A stretch of DNA of 64,000 bases from Sulfurovum lithotrophicum (lineage in GTDB: Bacteria; Campylobacterota; Campylobacteria; Campylobacterales; Sulfurovaceae). A model generated the notes under the pieces. The model was not told the origin of the DNA, searched no databases, and saw nothing but the letters and a program-made list of their open reading frames with translations. Below, piece by piece: positions 52,422 through 62,184 of the stretch. The stretch spans positions 868,001 to 932,000 of the forward strand of contig NZ_CP011308.1 of assembly GCF_000987835.1 (NCBI RefSeq). The letters run 5' to 3'. The stretch's first letter is position 1, and the number at the start of each line of letters is the position of its first letter. The position numbers were made by a program, and so were the translations under genes.

Positions 52422-52503
52422 ATATTTTTCTTTCGTTCATGGATTGGGCGTATTATACCTAAATCCCGCATACTCTTATACATGGATATGATAGAATTGT
52501 AAT

Positions 52504-52692
52504 CCCGGATTATGCATTAGAGATTACAGAACGCTACGCAAACCATTGCACCGTGGGCACTTACGGAGAAACCATCGATGCACCTACTGGTGCACCTGCC
52601 CAACGGAAATGCCCTTGGGGTGCAAGTTTTCCGAAAATACCCACAGCACAAGCATTTGGCAGATTTCAAGTAATTCTAATGCATAATCCGGG
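52504..52692. mobile_element. MITE-like element with 18-bp perfect terminal inverted repeats
   Basis: Left end CCCGGATTATGCATTAGA (52504-52521) and its exact complement at 52675-52692. The match continues imperfectly for a few more bases (GATTAC against ATTAC). The inner 150 bp has no open gene. The same TAAT lies beside both ends but not in perfect register, so a target duplication is only possible. No second copy is in this window. Confidence 0.65.
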
Positions 52693-52715
52693 TTAATCCA
52701 AAAAAAAGGGTGCTC

Positions 52716-54062
52716 ATGTCATCCAAAAGAGAAAAAGAGAAACTCAAGTTCAAGCGGTCCGATATCACCTTCGATGATGTAGTGGGACATAAAGAGGTCA
52801 AGAAGAGACTCCGGTCTATCATTAAGATCATACAGGACCCCGAAAAGCTGAAGGACTTCGATATACCGCTGCCCAGAGGTGCACTGCTGTACGGTCCGCC
52901 AAGCATAGGCAAGAGCATGCTGGCAAAGGCTTTCATTCATGAGGCGGGCTTTTCGTATCTGGAGATCTCGGGATCAAAACTGTTTGAACTCGACCATATC
53001 AAGGAAGTATATGACCTTGCCTCACGGCATGCTCCCAGTGTTGTTCTTCTCGAAGATATCGATATCAAAGGCGTTCTGCAGGGGACCATTACGAATGTAT
53101 CGTTCTCCGATATCGCCAAAGTGATCGAATCGTCTGACCCCACGGTCTTTACGATCGCAACGGCAGAATCACTGGATGATGTCGACCCCGTACTGACCGC
53201 GCCTCAGAAACTTGATTTTCTCATCGAAGTTTCCAAGCTGGACAAGGATGCCAGAAAATTCTTTATAGAAAAAATACTTGAAAAACCGCATGATCCGAAG
53301 ATCAATGTGGACCGGATCGTCCGATATATCACTGGGATGAGCGCCATGGAGCTAGACAGACTTGGGCGTATGGCGGCACTGAATGTTATAGAAGAGGGCA
53401 AGAAGTGGATCACCGAGGATATTCTCATCGAGCAGATAAACATCATCAAGTACGGACACAAGATAGAGACACAAATGGTGAAGAATCTGGAAGAAGAACT
53501 CAAAATGACCGCCTATCATGAGGCGGCACATGCTGTACTTTCATGCATTTTAATGCCTCAAGTAAAGATAGAGCAGGTCACGATATCCCGTCGAAGCAAG
53601 ATGCTCGGGTTTGTTTCGTACAATGCGGAAGATGAATACTCCAACATTACCAAAGAGGAGATCTTTAACGATGTATGTGTCCTGATGGCCGGACGCATGT
53701 CAAAGATCGTCAAAGCCGGAGAAGAGAAGATGGATAGCGGCGCTGTGAACGATCTTTCCCAGGCTTCGGTCAATATCTATGCAGCCCTTACCACGCTGGG
53801 GATGGACAAAGAACTGGGGCTGATCAACATTGAATCCATTGTAATGATGGCCGATGATTTCCTTGAAGCGAAGATAGAAGAGCGGTTCCTGCACTGGACC
53901 AGTGTAGCACAGGAACGTACCGAAGCTCTGGTACGGGAACACTGGGGTAAAATAGAAAAGCTGGCACTTGAATTGATTGAGAAGGAGATTGTCGAAGAAG
54001 AAGAGCTCCTGAAGATCGTAGGAAAAGTGAAACGTACCTATCCGATCCCGGCTTCTCTGTAG
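52716..54062 (+). CDS. Soluble FtsH-like AAA protease paralogue with degenerate ATPase
   Basis: 448 residues with the FtsH order (AAA then M41 peptidase) but no N-terminal membrane helices. Walker A reads GPPSIGKS (residues 60-67) instead of GPPGTGKT. Walker B is VVLLEDID, and the SRH arginine finger is lost (DPVLTAPQKLDF in place of the usual RPGRFDR). The zinc motif HEAAH is intact at 268-272, and MDSGAVNDLSQAS supplies the third acidic ligand. It may be a protease with altered nucleotide use, or a regulatory paralogue. ATG 52716 follows AGGGTG; an in-frame GTG at 52710 is less good. Confidence 0.8.
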   Translation: MSSKREKEKLKFKRSDITFDDVVGHKEVKKRLRSIIKIIQDPEKLKDFDIPLPRGALLYGPPSIGKSMLAKAFIHEAGFSYLEISGSKLFELDHIKEVYDLASRHAPSVVLLEDIDIKGVLQGTITNVSFSDIAKVIESSDPTVFTIATAESLDDVDPVLTAPQKLDFLIEVSKLDKDARKFFIEKILEKPHDPKINVDRIVRYITGMSAMELDRLGRMAALNVIEEGKKWITEDILIEQINIIKYGHKIETQMVKNLEEELKMTAYHEAAHAVLSCILMPQVKIEQVTISRRSKMLGFVSYNAEDEYSNITKEEIFNDVCVLMAGRMSKIVKAGEEKMDSGAVNDLSQASVNIYAALTTLGMDKELGLINIESIVMMADDFLEAKIEERFLHWTSVAQERTEALVREHWGKIEKLALELIEKEIVEEEELLKIVGKVKRTYPIPASL

Positions 54063-54070
54063 GAGCTGAT

Positions 54071-54718
54071 ATGAAAGAGGAGTGTGTCCGATCGAATCAG
54101 GACCGTATAGACCGCATAGATCAGATACTCTGTCATAAACAGCCTGTACTGAAAGTGATGCTCGACGACGTTCACAGTTCCCAAAACCTTTCAGCCATTC
54201 TCCGTACCTGCGATGCCGTAGGGGTGCAGCATCTTTACTATACGACTGCAAATAACAAAGACCTTCGTATCCACAAGACCATTACCCAGGGAGCACACCG
54301 CTGGGTTGAACGTATCCGTATAGGTACAGAAGAGAAAATAGCGTTTCTTCAGGAGAAGCAGAAAAAGGGGTATCAGGTTGTCGTGACCCATTTGGAAGAA
54401 AGGGCTGTCTCTTTCAGGAAAGTGGACTATACGAAACCGACGATCATCGTTATGGGAAATGAAAAAGAGGGTGTCTCTTCCGAGATAGTTTCTTTGGCCG
54501 ATACAGTGATCATCATCCCTATGCAGGGTATGGTGCAAAGTCTCAATGTCTCTGTCGCTGCGGCACTTATACTCTATGAGGCAGAGCGGCAGTTGGCGGA
54601 GGCAGGCAGGAATGATACACCGCAGCTCTCAAAAGAGGAAAGGGAGAAGATCAAGAGTGGGTGGCTCTATCGTGACAATATCGCCAGGAGAAGCAAAGGG
54701 AAGATACCGCTAAAGTGA
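54071..54718 (+). CDS. trmH: tRNA/rRNA 2'-O-ribose methyltransferase, SpoU family (TrmH-like)
   Basis: 215 residues. SPOUT motifs: LDDVHSSQNLSAILRTCDAVGVQHLYY (motif 1), KPTIIVMGNEKEGVSSEI (motif 2), and IIPMQGMVQSLNVSVAAALILYE (motif 3). It methylates the ribose of a tRNA guanosine, position 18 in TrmH. It follows the FtsH-like gene by 8 bp. Confidence 0.85.
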   Translation: MKEECVRSNQDRIDRIDQILCHKQPVLKVMLDDVHSSQNLSAILRTCDAVGVQHLYYTTANNKDLRIHKTITQGAHRWVERIRIGTEEKIAFLQEKQKKGYQVVVTHLEERAVSFRKVDYTKPTIIVMGNEKEGVSSEIVSLADTVIIIPMQGMVQSLNVSVAAALILYEAERQLAEAGRNDTPQLSKEEREKIKSGWLYRDNIARRSKGKIPLK

Positions 54719-54733
54719 GGATCATGTCTGTGG

Positions 54734-54739
54734 TATAAT
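54734..54739 (+). promoter_or_regulatory. -10 box for the CHAD gene
   Basis: TATAAT lies 33 bases upstream of GTG 54773, leaving room for the GGAGG ribosome site. Confidence 0.45.
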
Positions 54740-54772
54740 ATTTTATCGATTAATAGATTATCGGAGGCAAGC

Positions 54773-55678
54773 GTGAAGATAATACGCAAAAAAGAAAATG
54801 CTGTTTCAATAATTAGAGATATCTTGCAGGATCTGCTTGCAGATATCTATGCCTACCGCAAACGTGTGCTGAAAGAGGATGACAATGAAGTGCTGCACCA
54901 GTTCAGGATTGCAGTGAGACGGTCGGTCGTACTGATGGGGGAGTTCTCATCCATCGATAGAAGCGGCCAGATCCTGGTGCATAGAAAAGCACTTAAAACA
55001 CTCATCAATATCAGTAACACCAAACGTGATCTCGATGTACTGTATGGGCGGATATGCACTTTGAGCGCTGAAGCGGTTTCCCACAAAGACGCAGTGAATC
55101 TTTTGAAAAAACAGCTGAAGGAGATGCTGCAAAAGGAGCACAGGAAGATTCTGGAGTATCTTCTAAGCCAAACCTGCAGCGATATCTTACGATCCTGGGA
55201 AGCTTACCTTGGCCGGGAATACTTCAACACTGTTTCAGACAGTGATGTTACCATCAAAAAACTTTCTGACAAAGTAATATACAGACGTTTTCTGAAAATA
55301 AAAAAACAGATCAAAGCACTTGAGCAAAAGCCCGGAAAGATAGAAGAGAAGTTACATGCTCTGCGTATCTCGTACAAAAAGCTTCGTTATTTACTGGAAA
55401 CCTTTGCCGGCCTGTATCGAAAAAAGAAGATGAAAAAACTTCTCAAAGAGATGAAAAAGATCCAGAAGGTGCTGGGTGACTTTCATGACAGTTGCCAGCA
55501 GGATGTTTTGCTCGAACAGTTGCTGAAGATTGAGGAAGCTCCGACATTGCGTATCTTTATTTCAGAGGTGCTTCGGCCTGAACTGAAAAAGTATCAGAAA
55601 AAAGAGATCAAAGAGATCAAAAAACAATTGGAAAGGTTCCTGAGAAAAAAGAAGCGCTACAGAAAACTATTTGGCTGA
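54773..55678 (+). CDS. CHAD-domain protein (polyphosphate-binding type)
   Basis: 301 residues, rich in lysine and arginine. CHAD features: VLHQFRIAVRR near residue 40 and LHALRISYKKLRYLLETF near residue 200, supplying the conserved histidines and basic residues that bind polyphosphate. CHAD proteins are often at polyphosphate granules or fused to CYTH. The start is GTG 54773 behind CGGAGG. No partner is adjacent. Confidence 0.8.
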   Translation: MKIIRKKENAVSIIRDILQDLLADIYAYRKRVLKEDDNEVLHQFRIAVRRSVVLMGEFSSIDRSGQILVHRKALKTLINISNTKRDLDVLYGRICTLSAEAVSHKDAVNLLKKQLKEMLQKEHRKILEYLLSQTCSDILRSWEAYLGREYFNTVSDSDVTIKKLSDKVIYRRFLKIKKQIKALEQKPGKIEEKLHALRISYKKLRYLLETFAGLYRKKKMKKLLKEMKKIQKVLGDFHDSCQQDVLLEQLLKIEEAPTLRIFISEVLRPELKKYQKKEIKEIKKQLERFLRKKKRYRKLFG

Positions 55679-55686
55679 GAAAACAG

Positions 55687-56313
55687 CTATGCCGGTGTAT
55701 TGTAGGATCGGTCTCCTGCATCTCCAAGCCCTGGAAGGATGAATTTGTCATCGTTGAGCCTTTCGTCTATCTGGGCAATGTAGAGCTCAATATCAGGATG
55801 TTTCTGTTTGATGATATCCAGTCCCTCCGGAGCACCTATGAGGTTGAGGGTAAGGATCTTTTTTGGGGATCGTGTTTTCATGAGGGCAATGGCATCACAG
55901 AGTGAACCTCCTGTGGCGACCATCGGGTCGACGATGATGACGGTCCTGCCTTCACAGCTTTCGGGAACACGGTCATAGTAAAGTACGGACTGATGTGTTT
56001 TTTCATCCCGTTTCATGGCAAGAAAACCGGCTTCGGCTTCCGGAAATATGTTCATAGTGGTTTCCAGCATAGGAAGGCCGGCACGCAGGACAGTGACAAA
56101 AAGAAGGTCTTTTTCTCTCAGGAAGTGAAAATTGTCTTTACCCTGCCAGGTTTCGATCTCTCTTTCCTCCATGGGCTCATTTGCCAGTGCCTCATAGACC
56201 AGGAGACGTGTAAGCTCATGAACAATATGACGAAAACGAAATGCATCTGTGCTCGTATCACGTAAATGGTTCAAAAGAGTTTTTACGACAGGATTTTTCA
56301 GTTCATGTATCAT
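55687..56313 (-). CDS. upp: Uracil phosphoribosyltransferase
   Basis: Salvages uracil to UMP. 208 residues of standard length. The PRPP-binding motif IIVDPMVATGGSLCDAI, the flexible loop VTVLRAGLPMLETTM and the C-terminal uracil-binding segment PGLGDAGDRSYNT are all present. Confidence 0.95.
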   Translation of the reverse strand: MIHELKNPVVKTLLNHLRDTSTDAFRFRHIVHELTRLLVYEALANEPMEEREIETWQGKDNFHFLREKDLLFVTVLRAGLPMLETTMNIFPEAEAGFLAMKRDEKTHQSVLYYDRVPESCEGRTVIIVDPMVATGGSLCDAIALMKTRSPKKILTLNLIGAPEGLDIIKQKHPDIELYIAQIDERLNDDKFILPGLGDAGDRSYNTPA

Positions 56314-56386
56314 TGTGATCCCTCAAGTAGATATTTGTAATTATTTATTATAGCATTTCTTTTAGGGACAATATACTAAAGGTGCC

Positions 56387-56758
56387 CTAAATTGAGTTTA
56401 TCAACCTATTCAGCTTCTGACAAAAATCATCAAAAGAGGGGAGACTCAGCGTGGCTTCTCTCTGTTTTTCTCCCCACATCGGTTCAGGAAAATAACTGTC
56501 CTCTTTGAAGCGAGCCATGATATGCCAGTGCACATGCGGCAGATAGTTTCCAAAAGAAGCGATATTGATTTTTTCAGGACTGTAATAATCGATCATCGCT
56601 TTCTCTATGATATCCAGAAGGTCATAGATCTCGAATTTGATCTCCGAAGGTACTTCGCTCATCTCTTTGTAGGGGTGTCGGGTAAAGATCTTGAGCCAGG
56701 GTATTTCACTTTCTTCCGTTTCGATGCGGATATTTTTGTTTTCATAGATGACAGACAT
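56387..56758 (-). CDS. HIT-family protein
   Basis: 123 residues. The histidine triad HVHWHIMA (H-φ-H-φ-H) is near residue 77. Nucleotide hydrolase or transferase is expected. It directly follows the Sua5-like gene, whose stop overlaps its start. Confidence 0.8.
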   Translation of the reverse strand: MSVIYENKNIRIETEESEIPWLKIFTRHPYKEMSEVPSEIKFEIYDLLDIIEKAMIDYYSPEKINIASFGNYLPHVHWHIMARFKEDSYFPEPMWGEKQREATLSLPSFDDFCQKLNRLINSI

Positions 56759-57195
56759 CAGCGTATCCTTTGTAGTGTATGTTTTCCAAGTTTATAGATG
56801 ATGGAGGGTTTCTTCTTTGTCTTAAGGGGCGTGACGATAATATCAGCAGCTTCTTTGGCAAAGATCTCATCATACGGTTGACCGCTTAAATTTGCAGAAG
56901 TAGTGTACGCCCATTGCAGACGGTTGAGAAGCAATAGGTGATGTGTGTCTCTGATTACACGGTATGAATGCCCGTCAGGCATGATGAACGTACTTTTCCT
57001 TGCACGCCTGACTCTGTTTTTATGATTAGAGGGAATACGTGTGAATGTTTTGAGCGTTTTGAGTGAATTGACCGCTTTGATGTAATATTTGTGGGGAGGG
57101 CGCTGCTTGATCTCGGTAAGTCTCTCTGCATTTTGAGAGACAAAACCAATGGTAGTGTCGGTCTGGGTGAGAAAAACTTTATTTTTCAGCATCAT
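56758..57195 (-). CDS. Sua5/YrdC/YciO-family protein, short form
   Basis: 145 residues. TQTDTTIGF is the nucleotide pocket head, KQRPPHKYYIKAV is the KxR motif, and TTSANLSGQP is the conserved TSANxSG. It is shorter than usual YrdC (about 185-190). The family makes threonylcarbamoyl-AMP for tRNA t6A. ATG 57195 (MMLKNKVFLTQ) fits the family start; a GTG at 57219, coupled to the previous stop as GTGA, is the alternative. Confidence 0.78.
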   Translation of the reverse strand: MMLKNKVFLTQTDTTIGFVSQNAERLTEIKQRPPHKYYIKAVNSLKTLKTFTRIPSNHKNRVRRARKSTFIMPDGHSYRVIRDTHHLLLLNRLQWAYTTSANLSGQPYDEIFAKEAADIIVTPLKTKKKPSIIYKLGKHTLQRIR

Positions 57196-57215
57196 TTCTG
57201 TTCCACTATGACTTT

Positions 57216-57614
57216 TCACTGTTCTTTTTTTTGATGTTTGAGTTCAAAGCCTTTGACAATAACAAAAGCGATCAATGCAAAGATGAAAACGACCAAATAC
57301 ATCCAGGCAAGACTTTGCAAGGTCTCTATGATGGTACGATACACTTCGAGAGTCCATCTCTGTGGGGTCAAAACAAGTATCTTCATATTGACGTGAGGAG
57401 CACTGATATATCTTTCAAGCTGATATATGCGTACGCCGCCTGAAATACCGACGACATAAGCAGCAAATTTGATATATTTTTGCCATACACTGCTGATGGG
57501 GTCTTGAATGATACGGCTGAAGATCTCCCCTACAGGCTTGTCAAACGTTCTCACAACACCGTACGATACTGCAACGGATAAGATGAAAGTAACCAATAGT
57601 AAAGTAAAGAACAT
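57216..57614 (-). CDS. Membrane protein of unknown function
   Basis: 132 residues. Hydrophobic segments at the N-terminus (FFTLLLVTFILSVAVSYGVV) and near the C-terminus (MYLVVFIFALIAFVIVKGF), with a weaker one near residue 50. The C-terminus is basic (HQKKEQ). It heads the small operon with the Sua5-like and HIT genes. No family was recognised. Confidence 0.65.
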   Translation of the reverse strand: MFFTLLLVTFILSVAVSYGVVRTFDKPVGEIFSRIIQDPISSVWQKYIKFAAYVVGISGGVRIYQLERYISAPHVNMKILVLTPQRWTLEVYRTIIETLQSLAWMYLVVFIFALIAFVIVKGFELKHQKKEQ

Positions 57615-57675
57615 AATATCTCCTTTAAAATGTTATTATAACGTATTAGGATGTTATTACTCTCTATAGAGGAAG

Positions 57676-57700
57676 CATTCCCACATCATACGTGGGAATG
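57676..57700. repeat. Palindrome CATTCCCAC/GTGGGAATG downstream of carB
   Basis: 9-bp arms around a 7-base loop, related to the palindromes at 565 and 14117. It lies between the membrane-protein gene and the carB stop, where it could serve as a transcription hairpin. Confidence 0.5.
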
Positions 57701-57725
57701 GAAGATATTGCTGAGTATGAATGTT

Positions 57726-60700
57726 TTATGCCAGATAATCCTGCAGTGCTTTTGGATCGAGGCATCCGTCCTGGTCTTTAAGCTCTTTGATCGCCAGTGC
57801 AGTCGCTTTCGCAGCTGCCAGCGTGGTGAAATAGGCAACATGGTTCGCAAGTACCGACTGACGGATTGTTTTTGCATCTGCTTTACTCGCCTTGTTGTCA
57901 GAGGTATTGATCGCCAGTGCGATCTCTTCGTTCTTGATCATATCGTCAATATTTGGACGGCCCTCGGAGATCTTGAGAACCTTGGTCGATGCTACACCGG
58001 CTGCTTCAAGCGCTGCATGCGTTCCCGAAGTTGCCACGATCTCAAATCCGAGATCTGTGAACATTTTACCGATCTCCCCGGCATGCGGTTTATCGATCTC
58101 GGTGAGGGAGATGAAAAGTTTGCCTTCCAGAGGAATGTTGTTCTTGGAAGCGAACTGGGACTTGGCAAAACTCATACCGAAGTTCTCGGAAATACCCATA
58201 ACTTCACCTGTGGACTTCATCTCAGGCCCGAGAATAAGGTCTGAACCAGGAAGCTTGTTGAAAGGGAATACCGCTTCTTTGACTGCGACATGCCCTTTGA
58301 GGTTCGGTTCCATGATCTTTTTGTCAAAGTTGACGACATTGAAAGTATCGTAGAATTTCAAAGACTCTCTCAGGTCACCCTGGACCATCACTCTTGTAGC
58401 CACTTTGGCAAGCGGTACACCGGTTGCTTTAGAGACGAACGGTACGGTTCTGGAAGCTCTCGGGTTCACCTCGATCAGGTAGATCTCACCTCTGTGAATG
58501 GCATACTGGATATTGAGCAGTCCGACGACCCCCAGACCAAGGGCGATCTCTGCCGTCTGTTCTTTGACTTCTGCAACCAGTTCATCCGAAATGGAAACCG
58601 GAGGCAGTGAACAGGCGGAGTCACCGGAGTGGATACCGGCTTCTTCGATATGCTGCATGACCGAGCCGATATAGACATCTTTGCCGTCACAGATGGCATC
58701 GACATCGAGTTCAATGGCATTATCAAGGAATTTATCGATCAGTACAGGTGCATCGTTGGAGACAGATACGGCTTCGTCCATATATTCTCTCAGCTCGGCA
58801 TCGTTATAGACCGTTCTCATCCCGCGTCCGCCAAGGACGAAACTTGGCCGTACAAGAACAGGGTAGCCGATACGGTTGGCAATGGCCATTGCTTCATCTT
58901 TGGCAAAGGCTGTACCATTCTCAGGCTGCTTCAGTCCGAGCTCGGTGATGAAGTTTGAGAAGAGTTCCCTGTCTTCGGCAAGGTCGATCACTTTTGCCGA
59001 AGTCCCGGATATCTTCGCACCGATAGCGGTCAGGTTCTTAGCCAGTTTCAGCGGTGTCTGTCCACCGAAATGAACGATGACCCCATCCGGATTTTCAAGC
59101 TCGATGACGTTTCTTACATGCTCGAAGTCGATCGGCTCGAAATAGAGGATATCGGATGTATCGTAGTCTGTTGAAACGGTTTCGGGGTTACAGTTGTACA
59201 TGATTGACTTGATACCCATATCTTCAAGGGCGAATGCCGCATGTACACAGCAGTAGTCAAATTCGATACCCTGGCCGATACGGTTCGGTCCACCGCCGAT
59301 AACGAGGACTTTTTTGTCCTCGGATGGAGGATGGATGATGGAGGATGGATGATTGTCAGGCAACTTTGTGATGTTTGTTGTAGAGTAGAGGTAGGGTGTC
59401 AGTGCTTTGAATTCTGCGGCACAGGTGTCCACTTCGTTGTACTCCAGTACGATATCCAGTTTTTCTCTGGCATTGTAGACATCGTTCTCAGTGAGGCTGA
59501 GCCCCTCTTTTTTGTTGATAATCTCCGCGATCATGGCATCGGAGAAACCTTCGGACTTCACTTCTCGTAGACGTGTAGCATCGGAGAGCAGGGCAATATC
59601 CATCTCTTTTTCCCGTTGGGCCAATTCTTCAAGCTGGTAAAGGAACCATCTGTCGATCTTACACAGGTCGAAGATCGCATCGACGCTCATGCCTCGTCTG
59701 AGTCCTTCAAAGACATAAAGCATACGCTCGGCATTGGAGCGGCGGATCTCCCTGACCAGTGTTTCGCCGTCACACTTGATCTCATTGAAACCGGTCAGAC
59801 CTGTTTCAAGTGAACAGAGTGCTTTCTGGAAGGATTCTTTGAACGTTCTTCCCATACTCATGACCTCTCCAACGGATTTCATAGCTGTAGTCAGAGTAGA
59901 ATCGGCCATCGGGAATTTCTCGAAAGTAAATCGCGGCAGTTTGGTCACGATATAGTCGATGACCGGCTCGAAAGAAGCAGGGGTGCCTGTAATGTCATTG
60001 GTGATTTCATCAAGAGTGAATCCGACAGCCAGAAGTGTAGCGACTTTGGCAATAGGGTATCCCGTTGCTTTGGATGCCAGTGCGGAAGAACGGCTGACCC
60101 TCGGGTTCATTTCGATGACGATCATACGGCCGGTATCCGGGTTGATGGAGAACTGTACGTTCGATCCGCCGGTATCGACACCGACTTCCCTGAGGATCTT
60201 GAAAGAGGCATCTCTCATATGCTGATACTCTTTGTCCGTCAGTGTAAGGGCAGGGGCCATGGTGATGGAGTCACCTGTATGCACACCCATCGGATCGAAG
60301 TTCTCAATGGAACAGACAATGATGCAGTTATCTGCTCTGTCACGGATGACTTCCATCTCGTACTCTTTCCAGCCAAGCAGGGATTCTTCGATGAGAATTT
60401 CAGAAATGGGTGAGGCTTCAAGGCCGCCTTTGACGATCTCTTTAAATTCATCCATATTATAGGCAACGCCGGAACCACCACCTGCCAGTGTATAGGAAGC
60501 ACGTATGATGAGTGGGAAACCTATGTTTTTTGCTGCGTCAAGGGCTTCATCCATATTGTAAGCGTATTGGGAGATCGGCAGGTCCATACCGATCTTGATC
60601 ATCGCCTCTTTGAACTCCTGTCTGTCCTCACCTTTTTTGATGGCTGCCGGGTTGGCCCCGAGGAACTCCACATCTTCAAGCATCCCTTTGTCATGCATGC

Positions 60701-61001
60701 TCATGGCGACGTTCAATGCTGTCTGTCCACCCATGGTGGGCAGAATAGCATCCACATTCTCTTTTTTGATGATTTTGGAGATTACCTCTTCGTTGATCGG
60801 CTCGATATAGGTACGATGGGCGAACTCGGGGTCGGTCATAATGGTAGCGGGGTTGGAGTTGATGAGAACAACCCTGTATCCGAGCTCTTTGAGCGTCTTT
60901 GCCGCCTGAGTTCCCGAGTAGTCGAATTCGCAGGCTTGTCCAATGACAATAGGTCCTGAACCGATAAGTAAAATTGTTTTGATGTCGTCGCGTTTTGGCA
61001 T
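57726..61001 (-). CDS. carB: Carbamoyl-phosphate synthase large subunit
   Basis: Makes carbamoyl phosphate for pyrimidines and arginine. 1091 residues with two ATP-grasp halves ([23 protein letters not shown]), an oligomerisation domain and the C-terminal allosteric domain ([17 protein letters not shown]). Between the halves, near residue 550, an extra low-complexity stretch ([15 protein letters not shown]) is encoded by a 14-bp tandem repeat at 59326-59353. The enzyme should still fold, because the insertion lies in a linker. Confidence 0.95.
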   Translation of the reverse strand: MPKRDDIKTILLIGSGPIVIGQACEFDYSGTQAAKTLKELGYRVVLINSNPATIMTDPEFAHRTYIEPINEEVISKIIKKENVDAILPTMGGQTALNVAMSMHDKGMLEDVEFLGANPAAIKKGEDRQEFKEAMIKIGMDLPISQYAYNMDEALDAAKNIGFPLIIRASYTLAGGGSGVAYNMDEFKEIVKGGLEASPISEILIEESLLGWKEYEMEVIRDRADNCIIVCSIENFDPMGVHTGDSITMAPALTLTDKEYQHMRDASFKILREVGVDTGGSNVQFSINPDTGRMIVIEMNPRVSRSSALASKATGYPIAKVATLLAVGFTLDEITNDITGTPASFEPVIDYIVTKLPRFTFEKFPMADSTLTTAMKSVGEVMSMGRTFKESFQKALCSLETGLTGFNEIKCDGETLVREIRRSNAERMLYVFEGLRRGMSVDAIFDLCKIDRWFLYQLEELAQREKEMDIALLSDATRLREVKSEGFSDAMIAEIINKKEGLSLTENDVYNAREKLDIVLEYNEVDTCAAEFKALTPYLYSTTNITKLPDNHPSSIIHPPSEDKKVLVIGGGPNRIGQGIEFDYCCVHAAFALEDMGIKSIMYNCNPETVSTDYDTSDILYFEPIDFEHVRNVIELENPDGVIVHFGGQTPLKLAKNLTAIGAKISGTSAKVIDLAEDRELFSNFITELGLKQPENGTAFAKDEAMAIANRIGYPVLVRPSFVLGGRGMRTVYNDAELREYMDEAVSVSNDAPVLIDKFLDNAIELDVDAICDGKDVYIGSVMQHIEEAGIHSGDSACSLPPVSISDELVAEVKEQTAEIALGLGVVGLLNIQYAIHRGEIYLIEVNPRASRTVPFVSKATGVPLAKVATRVMVQGDLRESLKFYDTFNVVNFDKKIMEPNLKGHVAVKEAVFPFNKLPGSDLILGPEMKSTGEVMGISENFGMSFAKSQFASKNNIPLEGKLFISLTEIDKPHAGEIGKMFTDLGFEIVATSGTHAALEAAGVASTKVLKISEGRPNIDDMIKNEEIALAINTSDNKASKADAKTIRQSVLANHVAYFTTLAAAKATALAIKELKDQDGCLDPKALQDYLA

Positions 61002-61074
61002 GGAGAGATACCTTTTGTTTTTAGTTTGATATTATAGTAAAAAGAGGCAAAAAATGCCCTTAAAAAAGGCACTT

Positions 61075-62184
61075 TTAGAAGAGATCCAGACTTTGATTCA
61101 CACGTTTTTTCTTTCGCTGAATGATATGCTTTTTCTTAGCTTCCGGTTCTGGTTCCGTATGTGGTTCAATCGGAACTTCCGGTTCAATGACTTCTTCCTG
61201 GGTCTGGTCGATACGGGTGGGGATACTGGAGATAACAGGTACGCTCAGGTTCCCTTCGCTCAACCTGTTATCGGAAGTTCTGTTCCGATCAGAGTTGATA
61301 AACATTCCATTCATATCTGTAGTATTTGTATCTGTCAGGTTCAAATCAGCCGGCTGAATACACTCTTTTTCTTTTGGTATCCTGGTAAGAAATCTGTCAA
61401 AGTTGCGTGCCAGAGTCGCTTTGGGATCGTTGATCAAAAAGAAGGTCTTCGGATGGAATACATCACTGTAGGTTTTGATATAGGCGACCTTATAGGCACT
61501 CTGTATCTCGATTTTGGAGACGATCCCCACCGGGACATTGGCAAAGAAGATATTATCAAGACCGCTGGTGACGACTTTGTCTCCTTTCCGGATCTTGTGC
61601 CATTTCGGGATGAATTTTATGATCATCTCGTTCTTGCTCAAACCCATAGCGATACCAGGTGCGGAATTTCTGCCGATAAAGACAGAGAAACGGCATTTTT
61701 CATCTGAAGTAAGATATCCGTAGAGCTGGTTATTCTTCACGAGTGCAACGCCGGCAGCTACTGTTCCCTGGATCAGGCCGTAAAGTTTGCCTTCATGTAC
61801 CTCTTTTGGCTTGGTAAGTATGATCTGGGTAAAACTGTTGAGTTTGACATAGGAGATGGTCTCCGTAATGGAGATATTATGGGCCGGTAGTTTTTTGAGC
61901 TGGGGGAGGACATCGTAGATATCTTTGACCTGCTTGATGTAATGTGTCTGTTCAAGCAGGCGTTTACGTAAAATGCGGTTTTCACGGCTCAGTTTTTCAA
62001 TCGATTCTTTTTGAAAGATATAGCTCTGGCTTTTGTCTTCAATGTTCTGTGTGAAGTTCTTGTATTTTTGTTTAATGGGATTGATGGTACCAAGAAGCAG
62101 ATCCATGATACGTTCATCATTCTTCGTCAACAATCCTGCAAGAATAGCCAGCAGGATGATGATGATGACTATTCTAGTCTTCAT
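61075..62184 (-). CDS. mreC: Rod-shape protein MreC
   Basis: 369 residues. N-terminal membrane helix (IVIIIILLAILAGLL), a coiled coil (residues about 45-90), then the MreC beta domain (KVVTSGLDNIFFANVPVGIVSKIE). The proline/glutamate-rich tail (EPEVPIEPHTEPEPEAKKK) is a variable extension. Its start overlaps the mreB stop by 11 bp. It links MreB filaments to wall synthesis. Confidence 0.9.
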   Translation of the reverse strand: MKTRIVIIIILLAILAGLLTKNDERIMDLLLGTINPIKQKYKNFTQNIEDKSQSYIFQKESIEKLSRENRILRKRLLEQTHYIKQVKDIYDVLPQLKKLPAHNISITETISYVKLNSFTQIILTKPKEVHEGKLYGLIQGTVAAGVALVKNNQLYGYLTSDEKCRFSVFIGRNSAPGIAMGLSKNEMIIKFIPKWHKIRKGDKVVTSGLDNIFFANVPVGIVSKIEIQSAYKVAYIKTYSDVFHPKTFFLINDPKATLARNFDRFLTRIPKEKECIQPADLNLTDTNTTDMNGMFINSDRNRTSDNRLSEGNLSVPVISSIPTRIDQTQEEVIEPEVPIEPHTEPEPEAKKKHIIQRKKKRVNQSLDLF

